A stretch of DNA of 5,457 bases from an uncultured Ruminococcus sp. (lineage in GTDB: Bacteria; Bacillota; Clostridia; Oscillospirales; Ruminococcaceae), in NCBI GenBank assembly GCA_945876155.1, contig CAMCMW010000140.1, positions 1-5,457 of the forward strand, written 5' to 3'. Made by a program: the position numbers and the translations under genes. How positions within the stretch are numbered: position 1 is the first letter of the stretch; the number at the start of each line of letters is the position of its first letter. The notes beneath the pieces are model-generated. The model was not told the origin of the DNA, did not search any database, and saw only the letters and a program-made list of their open reading frames with translations. This document shows, piece after piece, positions 1 to 5,457 of the stretch.

Positions 1-11
1 CCTTTCATTTT

Positions 12-45
12 AAACAACACCGCATAAAGTGTATTATGCGGTGCT
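12..45 (-). terminator. Intrinsic terminator downstream of dapA
   Basis: A perfect 10-bp inverted repeat (CACCGCATAA at 18-27 and TTATGCGGTG at 34-43) encloses a 6-nt loop. Read on the minus strand, the stem begins 15 nt after the dapA stop codon and is followed by TTGTTT, a modest U-tract. It can be extended by a G-U and an A-U pair. This marks the likely end of the asd-dapA transcript. The plus-strand side has a weaker T-run (ATTTTT a few bases past the stem), so some bidirectional action for a convergent gene to the left is possible but unproven. Confidence 0.8.
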
Positions 46-58
46 GAAAATTTTTGAA

Positions 59-946
59 TTAAACGAGATTGAATTTTGCAAGTGATGCTCTGAGGGTGTT
101 CTTGTGTTCGTCAGTCATTTCGCAGAGAGGAAGTCTGCACGGACCTGCCGCCATCCCCATCATGTTCATAGCCTCTTTTGCAGGGATTGGATTTACCTCA
201 ATAAAGAGATTGTTGATAAGTTCAAGGTATTTCATCTGGAGCTTTGCAGCCTCTTCGCAGTTGTTGTCAAGGCAAAGCTGAGCCATTTCGTGGGTTTCCT
301 TTGGCATTACGTTTGAAAGCACTGAAATAACGCCCTTTGCGCCGATTGACATCATAGGAACGATTATATCATCGTTACCGCTGTATACGTCAAGGAAATC
401 GCCGCATTCCGCAATAAGCTTTGAAGTGTAGCTGATATTGCCGCTTGCCTCCTTAACTGCAACTATGTTCTTGTACTGTGAAAGCTTTTTGTAAGTACCG
501 ATTTCAATGCTCATGCCTGTTCTGCCGGGAATGTTGTAGAGAATGATAGGAATGTCAACAGCCTCTGCAACAGCGCCGAAGTGTGCCACAAGACCGTTCT
601 GTGACGCCTTGTTGTAGTAAGGGGTAACAAGCAGAAGTCCGTCAGCACCCTTTTCCTGTGCGACCTTTGAAAGCTCAACCGCATACTTTGTGTCGTTGCT
701 GCCTGTTCCTGCGATAACAGGTACTCTTCCGGCAGTCTTTTCAACGCAGAAACGTATACATTCGATGTGTTCTTCGTCAGTCATTGTTGACGCCTCGCCG
801 GTAGTACCGCATACGATAATTGCGTCAGTACCGTTTTTAATCTGATACTCGATGTTTTCTGCAAAGCCGTCATAATTAATTGAACCGTCAGCGTTCATAG
901 GTGTAATTATTGCAACGCCTGCACCTGTAAAAATTGTATTTTTCAT
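59..946 (-). CDS. dapA: 4-hydroxy-tetrahydrodipicolinate synthase (DapA)
   Basis: Cytosolic enzyme that condenses aspartate semialdehyde with pyruvate, the first committed step to diaminopimelate (cell wall) and lysine. The 295-residue length fits the family's usual (beta/alpha)8 barrel of about 290-300 aa. Family residues are visible: the pyruvate-binding GTTGE loop (Thr48, Thr49), Tyr111 in TPYYNK, Tyr137 and Arg142 in LYNIPGRTG, and the Schiff-base lysine Lys165 in VAVKEASG. All are offset +4 from the E. coli numbering. At sites matching the E. coli lysine allosteric pocket, Asn84 and His60 are kept, but E. coli His53 and Glu84 correspond to Asp57 and Tyr88. This suggests weak or absent lysine feedback, as reported for several Gram-positive DapA proteins (inference). 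The ATG start is preceded by GGAG at 953-956, 6 nt away. The gene lies 23 nt downstream of asd and is probably co-transcribed with it under the lysine riboswitch. NAL/KDG-aldolase paralogues share the fold, but the pairing with asd supports DapA. Confidence 0.96.
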   Translation of the reverse strand: MKNTIFTGAGVAIITPMNADGSINYDGFAENIEYQIKNGTDAIIVCGTTGEASTMTDEEHIECIRFCVEKTAGRVPVIAGTGSNDTKYAVELSKVAQEKGADGLLLVTPYYNKASQNGLVAHFGAVAEAVDIPIILYNIPGRTGMSIEIGTYKKLSQYKNIVAVKEASGNISYTSKLIAECGDFLDVYSGNDDIIVPMMSIGAKGVISVLSNVMPKETHEMAQLCLDNNCEEAAKLQMKYLELINNLFIEVNPIPAKEAMNMMGMAAGPCRLPLCEMTDEHKNTLRASLAKFNLV

Positions 947-960
947 AAGCTACTCCAATC

Positions 961-976
961 TGACTGTTATCAGTCA
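961..976 (-). other. Small stem-loop across the asd stop codon, before the dapA ribosome binding site
   Basis: TGACTG (961-966) and CAGTCA (971-976) form a perfect 6-bp stem with a 4-nt loop. In the minus-strand transcript it includes the asd TGA stop codon (972-970) and ends 4 nt before the dapA GGAG. It has no U-tract, so it is not a terminator. It could influence translational coupling or mRNA processing between asd and dapA, but a hairpin of this size can also arise by chance. Confidence 0.4.
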
Positions 977-2049
977 AAATAACCCTTTGCTGCAAGCAGT
1001 TCAGCTAAAAGTACGCCGCCGCCTGCTGCGCCTCTTAATGTATTGTGTGAAAGACTTACAAACTTGTAGTCATACTGTGAATCTTCTCTTAAACGTCCTG
1101 CTGAAACAGCCATTCCGCCTTCAAGATTTCTGTCAAGCTTAGCCTGCGGACGGTTATCCTCTTCAAAATAGTGGATAAACTGTTTTGGTGCTGACGGGAG
1201 GTCGAGTTCCTGTGGTGCGCCCTTGAAGTCAGCCCACTTTTTGAGAATTTCTTCCTTTGAAGGTTTCTTTTCAAAGGATACGAAAACAGCTGCTGTGTGA
1301 CCGTCTGAAACAGGTACTCTCAGGCACTGTGTTGTGATTGACGGTGTAGTAGCATTTACAATCTTGTCACCCTCAATGTGACCCCATACCTTCAGAGGCT
1401 CCTGCTCTGACTTTTCTTCCTCTCCGCCGATAAACGGAATAAGATTGTCAACCATTTCCGGCCATGTTTCAAAAGTCTTTCCTGCACCTGAAATTGCCTG
1501 ATATGTGCAGGCGAGAACCTTTGTGATACCAAATTCTCTCAGCGGATTAAGAGCCGGAACATAGCTCTGGATAGAGCAGTTGGACTTAACAGCGATAAAG
1601 CCCTTCTTTGTGCCAAGACGCTTTCTCTGTGCCTCGATAATCTGAATGTGGTCGTCGTTGATTTCCGGAACAACCATAGGAACGTCCGGTGTGCCTCTGT
1701 GTGCGGAATTGTTTGAAACTACCGGGATTTCAGCCTTAGCGTACTTTTCTTCAAGAGCCTTGATTTCGTCTTTCTTCATGTCAACTGCGCAGAAAACGAA
1801 GTCAACAAGTTCACCGATTTTTTCAATGTCCTCAACTGCATTGAAAACAACCATTTTCTTCATCTTTTCCGGCATTGGCACCTGCATAGCCCATCTTGAG
1901 CCTACAGCCTCTTCGTATGTCTTACCAGCAGATCTCGGGGACGCTGCAAGAGCCTTTACCTCAAACCACGGGTGATTCTCCAGCAGAGTAGCGAATCTCT
2001 GACCAACCATACCTGTTGCACCAATAATGCCGACGTTAAAATGCTTCAT
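970..2049 (-). CDS. asd: Aspartate-semialdehyde dehydrogenase, archaeal/fungal-type
   Basis: Reduces L-aspartyl-4-phosphate with NADPH to L-aspartate-4-semialdehyde, the branch point to lysine/diaminopimelate, threonine and methionine. It acts in the cytosol, normally as an oligomer. The N-terminal Rossmann dinucleotide motif GATGMVGQRF is at residues 10-19. The catalytic cysteine is Cys158 in KSNCS, followed by the SGAGK segment (188-191) and NLIPFI. Substrate-binding Arg244 and catalytic-base His251 lie in LRVPVSDGHT, and the signature HNTLRGAAGG is at 335-344. At 359 aa, with the SNCS active site, the NLIPFIGGEEEK-like segment and the HNTxRGAAG end, it resembles archaeal and yeast enzymes such as that of Methanocaldococcus rather than the E. 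coli or Streptococcus forms. The ATG start has AAGGAG at 2058-2063, 8 nt upstream. It is the first gene after the lysine riboswitch and attenuator, and its product is the substrate of the next gene, dapA. The order asd-dapA matches consecutive pathway steps. Confidence 0.96.
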   Translation of the reverse strand: MKHFNVGIIGATGMVGQRFATLLENHPWFEVKALAASPRSAGKTYEEAVGSRWAMQVPMPEKMKKMVVFNAVEDIEKIGELVDFVFCAVDMKKDEIKALEEKYAKAEIPVVSNNSAHRGTPDVPMVVPEINDDHIQIIEAQRKRLGTKKGFIAVKSNCSIQSYVPALNPLREFGITKVLACTYQAISGAGKTFETWPEMVDNLIPFIGGEEEKSEQEPLKVWGHIEGDKIVNATTPSITTQCLRVPVSDGHTAAVFVSFEKKPSKEEILKKWADFKGAPQELDLPSAPKQFIHYFEEDNRPQAKLDRNLEGGMAVSAGRLREDSQYDYKFVSLSHNTLRGAAGGGVLLAELLAAKGYFD

Positions 2050-2085
2050 TTTAAAAACTCCTTACATAGTTAAATATAATAAATT

Positions 2086-2107
2086 AAAAAAACCGGTTGA
2101 AAACCGG
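2086..2107 (-). terminator. Riboswitch-controlled attenuator (intrinsic terminator) in the asd leader
   Basis: On the minus strand, CCGGTT (2107-2102), loop TTC, and AACCGG (2098-2093) form a 6-bp GC-rich stem followed at once by seven T residues (2092-2086). It lies between the lysine aptamer and the asd ribosome binding site, about 37 nt upstream of the ATG, and so can abort transcription before asd. It is the expected output hairpin of the riboswitch: forming when lysine is bound and disrupted when it is not. Confidence 0.88.
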
Positions 2108-2160
2108 CGCATCATACGATATAATAGAAATATTGACATTGCAACTATATTAAAAATTGA

Positions 2161-2330
2161 ATGCCGATAGCTCTCCATCAAACGCTGATGACAATCACAA
2201 TCCTGTTAAGACTGCAATCAGAACGAATTTTACCAGGATTCGTCCTTCGGCAGCATTGCCTTTTGCGTCTGCATAAAGCGGAATGGTTTTCCTGTCAGAC
2301 GTTACTCATCGCAGCTGCACCTCTACCATA
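2161..2330 (-). promoter_or_regulatory. Lysine riboswitch (L-box) aptamer
   Basis: The minus-strand leader carries the conserved lysine-aptamer elements in order: GGTAGAGGTGC near the 5' end, a GATGAGTA loop-E-like segment, the GCCGAAG motif, and GGAGAGCTATC at the 3' end, all very close to the B. subtilis lysC leader. Helices that can be drawn by eye (plus-strand positions): P1 2323-2327 with 2166-2170; P2 2296-2301 with 2266-2271; P3 2255-2259 with 2214-2218; P4 2238-2243 with 2223-2228; P5 2186-2190 with 2176-2180. The P1-to-P1 span is about 162 nt, the usual size. Neighbours asd and dapA are lysine-pathway genes, as expected. Bound lysine should stabilise P1, free the downstream attenuator and reduce expression. 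Without lysine, the 3' strand of P1 (2161-2168) can instead pair with the attenuator's 5' arm. Confidence 0.95.
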
Positions 2331-2341
2331 GTTTTTATAAT
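2313..2341 (+). promoter_or_regulatory. Possible sigma-A promoter of the queA operon
   Basis: A perfect plus-strand -10 hexamer TATAAT (2336-2341) overlaps five bases of the divergent asd -10 box. At 17-nt spacing the -35 region reads AGCTGC (2313-2318), a poor match, and there is no TGn extension, so the promoter may be weak. Its start would fall near 2348, giving a leader of about 47 nt before the queA ATG. No better paired hexamers were seen on the plus strand between 2100 and 2390. The call rests on the -10 box and on the need for a promoter here. Confidence 0.45.
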
Positions 2342-2365
2342 ATCACGTTATTCTTGTTATGTCAA
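2337..2365 (-). promoter_or_regulatory. Sigma-A promoter of the asd-dapA operon
   Basis: Read on the minus strand: -35 TTGACA (2365-2360), a 17-nt spacer, and -10 TATTAT (2342-2337). This is a perfect -35, optimal spacing and a five-of-six -10. Transcription should begin near 2330, only a few bases before the conserved GGTAGAGGTGC of the riboswitch, so the whole leader of about 280 nt is included. No operator repeat was recognised beside it, consistent with control resting on the riboswitch. Confidence 0.88.
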
Positions 2366-2383
2366 TACAGTTTTTAAAATTTC

Positions 2384-2388
2384 GAGGT
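2384..2388 (+). promoter_or_regulatory. Ribosome binding site that fixes the queA start
   Basis: GAGGT stands 6 nt before the ATG at 2395. An in-frame ATG at 2359 would add 12 residues ([12 protein letters not shown]) but lacks a ribosome binding site, and the extension is foreign to QueA proteins, which usually begin close to a K-x-x-D-F-x-Y/F-D-L-P motif. Confidence 0.8.
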
Positions 2389-2394
2389 ATAAAA

Positions 2395-3420
2395 ATGAAA
2401 AAATCTGATTTTTACTATGATCTTCCTGAAGAACTCATTGCTCAGACGCCTGTCGAGCCGAGAAATCATTCAAGACTTATGAAAATTGACAGGGAAAGCG
2501 GTGAAATCACCCACGCCCGTTTCTACAATTTATGCGATTACCTGAAAAAAGGTGATTTGCTGGTGCTTAACGATTCCAGGGTACTGCCGGCAAGACTTTA
2601 CGGCGAAAAAAAGGGTACCGGCAGCTTTATTGAATTTCTGCTCCTTGAACAGAAAGGGGACAAGGTATGGGAGATTATCTGCCGTCCGGGAAAAAAGGCT
2701 AAGGTCGGCACAGAATTTTCTTTCGGCAACGGAAAGCTCAATGCCGTTGTTACGGAGGTTAAGGACGACGGAAACAGAATCGTAAAATTTGAATGCGAGG
2801 GCAATTTCTATGCAGTCCTTGACGAGATAGGACAGATGCCGCTGCCGCCGTATATTACCAAAAAGTTGGAGGACAAGGAGCGTTACCAGACGGTCTACTC
2901 AAAGGAGATAGGCTCTGCCGCCGCCCCCACTGCCGGACTTCACTTCACAAAAGAAATGCTTGATGAGATTAAGGCAATGGGAGTTGACATTGCCTATGTG
3001 ACCCTCCATGTGGGACTTGGCACATTCCGTCCGGTCAAGGAGGACGACATTTTAAAGCACAAAATGCACAGTGAGCATTACCATTTAAGCGAGGAAACCG
3101 CAGAAAAGATAAACCGCACCAAAGCTGCCGGAGGACGTGTTATAGCCGTCGGTACAACGTCATGCCGTACTCTTGAAAGTATGCAGCTTGAAAACGGACT
3201 TGTGAAAGCAGGGGACGGCTACACTGATATTTTCATTTATCCCGGTTACAAATTCAAGCTGCTGGACGGACTGGTAACAAACTTCCATCTTCCGGAAAGT
3301 ACCCTTATCATGCTTGTGTCGGCGTTTTTGGGGTACGAGAAAACCATGAACGCATACAAGGTGGCAGTTGAGGAAAAATACAGGTTTTTCAGTTTCGGTG
3401 ACGCAATGGTGATTTTGTAG
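2395..3420 (+). CDS. queA: S-adenosylmethionine:tRNA ribosyltransferase-isomerase (QueA)
   Basis: Cytosolic tRNA-modifying enzyme that transfers and isomerises the ribosyl part of S-adenosylmethionine onto 7-aminomethyl-7-deazaguanine at tRNA position 34, giving epoxyqueuosine. From the ATG at 2395 the protein has 341 residues, the usual family length. Recognisable conserved segments, in order: [16 protein letters not shown] (4-19), [14 protein letters not shown] (55-68), GQMPLPPYI (146-154), ERYQTVYSK (162-170), [10 protein letters not shown] (176-185), [13 protein letters not shown] (202-214), [14 protein letters not shown] (248-261), and the C-terminal [10 protein letters not shown] with FFSFGDAM. 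It is the first gene of a tight plus-strand operon that ends with tgt, the gene for the preceding enzyme of the same pathway. Its TAG stop overlaps the AGGAGG ribosome binding site of the next gene. No preQ1 riboswitch is visible in its short leader. Confidence 0.97.
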   Translation: MKKSDFYYDLPEELIAQTPVEPRNHSRLMKIDRESGEITHARFYNLCDYLKKGDLLVLNDSRVLPARLYGEKKGTGSFIEFLLLEQKGDKVWEIICRPGKKAKVGTEFSFGNGKLNAVVTEVKDDGNRIVKFECEGNFYAVLDEIGQMPLPPYITKKLEDKERYQTVYSKEIGSAAAPTAGLHFTKEMLDEIKAMGVDIAYVTLHVGLGTFRPVKEDDILKHKMHSEHYHLSEETAEKINRTKAAGGRVIAVGTTSCRTLESMQLENGLVKAGDGYTDIFIYPGYKFKLLDGLVTNFHLPESTLIMLVSAFLGYEKTMNAYKVAVEEKYRFFSFGDAMVIL

Positions 3421-3429
3421 GAGGCGGCA

Positions 3430-3801
3430 ATGGAGCAGTTTTTTAAGAGTATAATTGAAATGGATACAGCGCCGGTTGTTATATGCAATACTGACCATGA
3501 GATAATTTATCTCAATAAAACCGCCGCTGAGAGGTATGCAAAAAGGGGAGGATATGCGCTTGTCGGAAAGTCACTCCTTGACTGCCACAATGATGATTCA
3601 AACTGCAAAATCAGAAAGGTTGTTGAATGGTTTAAGGCAAGTCGGGAAAACAACAGGATTTTCACATATCACAATCCCAGAGAAAACAAGGACGTTTACA
3701 TGATTGCTCTGCGAAATGATGACGGAGAACTGATAGGCTATTATGAAAAGCATGAGTATCGCACTCCCGAAACAGAAAAGCCGTATAGTGCCTGTGAATA
3801 A
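3430..3801 (+). CDS. Orphan single PAS-domain protein
   Basis: A small soluble protein of 123 residues that is almost entirely one PAS-like sensory domain. Visible features: the N-terminal helix and strand FFKSIIEMDTAPVVICNTDHEIIYLNKTAAERY (about 4-36; shown only to mark the PAS 'D..G.I.Y.N..A' pattern), then VGKSLLDCH (45-53), an amphipathic helix around 59-71, a strand RIFTYHNP (76-83), and the closing strands KDVYMIALRNDDGELIGYYE (87-106). The G-K/R-S-x-x-DCH pattern resembles PAS domains found with DUF438/hemerythrin-type proteins. There is no kinase, GGDEF or DNA-binding output domain, no signal peptide and no membrane helix, so any output must go through a partner. Cys52, His53 and Cys59 lie together at the usual ligand-pocket helix and could bind a ligand or metal (inference). 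AGGAGG at 3419-3424 overlaps the queA stop and lies 5 nt before the ATG. The ligand and function are unknown. Confidence 0.85.
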   Translation: MEQFFKSIIEMDTAPVVICNTDHEIIYLNKTAAERYAKRGGYALVGKSLLDCHNDDSNCKIRKVVEWFKASRENNRIFTYHNPRENKDVYMIALRNDDGELIGYYEKHEYRTPETEKPYSACE

Positions 3802-3807
3802 GGAGAG
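3800..3807 (+). promoter_or_regulatory. Ribosome binding site that fixes the start of the four-helix membrane gene
   Basis: AAGGAGAG overlaps the stop codon of the PAS gene and stands 4 nt before the ATG at 3812. The frame stays open upstream to an ATG at 3743, but that would place 23 extra polar residues inside the PAS coding sequence without a ribosome binding site, so 3812 is preferred. Confidence 0.8.
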
Positions 3808-3811
3808 AACC

Positions 3812-4361
3812 ATGAACAAAATCAAAGCGTATATTAAACGTCCTGTGAATTTTAATTTTGTTTCTGTATTGACTGTTGCGGCGTTTCTTGTAGTTTTGCT
3901 GCTGATATGCCTGGTAATATATATAGACGGTGAGGCAGAACTTAATGAGATTGGCGCAAGAATTGATGAAACACGAAGTGAGGCAGAAATAGACGATGTT
4001 GAAGGATACGGACTGATAGTTGAATCAATCGGTTATGGTCTGGGCGCTTTTGGAAATGCACTGCTTTTAGGATTTGGTGTTATAATTCCGGGGATTATTT
4101 CTGCGGTTATTGCAGTATTTGCCGTTACAGCAAGGCTGATTTATTCTGATACCAATAAAAACAGACTTCTGGCATACAGAATAGTTTCGGGGATCGGATA
4201 TTTCTTTATGCTTGCTTTTTGTCTGATGTATTCAACATTTTTTCTCCTCATTGATATTGCAACGGCAATTCCGGCGGCTGTTTTTGATATACTTGTAATA
4301 GCAGTATTTATTATTGGCGTTAAAAATACTTATTCTGAAAAAATATTAAAGGGAGCGTCTA

Positions 4362-4378
<17 letters not shown>
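3812..4378 (+). CDS. Predicted four-helix membrane protein of unknown function
   Basis: 188 residues from the ATG at 3812. The family was not recognised. A basic N-terminus (MNKIKAYIKR) precedes the first membrane helix (about 17-38). A short acidic loop, about 39-78, rich in Glu and Asp, follows, and then three more hydrophobic helices at about 81-111, 124-149 and 151-170. The positive-inside rule suggests the N-terminus and the KNR loop near 115-120 are cytoplasmic and the acidic loop is outside (inference). No enzyme motif, cysteine pair or transporter signature was found. It starts 10 bp after the PAS gene and its last 17 bp overlap the next gene, so the two membrane proteins are probably translationally coupled and may work together. 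A link to queuosine is not evident from the sequence. Confidence 0.78.

Positions 4379-5457
<1,079 letters not shown>

Noticed and set aside
69..316. Short plus-strand open frames opposite dapA
   Set aside because: They are antisense to conserved dapA coding sequence, with no ribosome binding site or protein-like pattern.
2132..2160. Plus-strand TTGACA at 2133-2138 as a queA promoter -35 box
   Set aside because: No acceptable -10 hexamer lies 16-18 nt downstream; TATATT is only 7 nt away. It would also place the start far inside the riboswitch DNA.
2359..2394. Upstream in-frame ATG that would lengthen QueA by 12 residues
   Set aside because: It has no ribosome binding site, the extra residues do not belong to the QueA family, and GAGGT precedes the ATG at 2395.
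2343..2394. Possible preQ1 riboswitch in the queA leader
   Set aside because: The leader is about 50 nt, and no C-rich preQ1-I hairpin/pseudoknot pattern or A-rich tail pairing could be drawn.
3160..3498. Minus-strand open frames opposite queA and the PAS gene (to 3498), with similar ones opposite asd and the DUF3592-like gene
   Set aside because: They lack ribosome binding sites and recognisable protein motifs, and lie wholly against well-supported genes, so they are antisense shadows.
3743..3811. Upstream ATG that would lengthen the four-helix membrane protein by 23 residues into the PAS gene
   Set aside because: There is no ribosome binding site there, while AAGGAGAG directly precedes the ATG at 3812.

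Overview
The window looks like a chromosomal segment of a low-to-mid-GC Firmicute, most likely of class Clostridia (Ruminococcus/Oscillospiraceae-like). This is inferred from strong AGGAG-type ribosome binding sites, canonical sigma-A promoter boxes, a lysine (L-box) riboswitch working through a terminator, and the protein sequences. The genus cannot be fixed from the sequence alone. There are two divergent transcription units separated by about 345 bp of regulatory DNA. No mobile element, CRISPR array, tRNA or rRNA was seen.

Left unit (minus strand, about 2365 down to 12): a near-consensus promoter (TTGACA, 17 bp, TATTAT) drives a leader of about 280 nt. The leader holds a lysine riboswitch and an intrinsic attenuator hairpin, followed by asd (aspartate-semialdehyde dehydrogenase, archaeal/fungal-type subfamily) and dapA (4-hydroxy-tetrahydrodipicolinate synthase). 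A strong hairpin terminator lies just past dapA. The two enzymes catalyse successive steps: aspartyl phosphate to aspartate semialdehyde, then condensation with pyruvate at the entry to the lysine/diaminopimelate branch. Lysine is therefore expected to shut off this unit by premature termination.

Right unit (plus strand, 2395 to beyond 5457): queA, an orphan single-PAS-domain protein, a four-helix membrane protein of unknown function, a membrane protein with a DUF3592-like architecture, and the first third of tgt. Gaps are 8 to 10 bp, or an overlap of 17 bp, so this reads as one operon. QueA and Tgt are two enzymes of queuosine tRNA modification: Tgt inserts preQ1 at the wobble position of GUN-anticodon tRNAs, and QueA adds the cyclopentane-type ring from S-adenosylmethionine. 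Three genes with no known link to queuosine sit between them. The last of the three is clearly more AT-rich than tgt.

The most interesting points are: (1) the lysine riboswitch, whose P1 strand can be drawn pairing alternatively with the attenuator arm; (2) back-to-back promoters that seem to share one symmetric -10 box; (3) the uncharacterised PAS/membrane cassette inside a queA-tgt operon. No wholly new system can be claimed. The cassette is the best candidate for undescribed biology.
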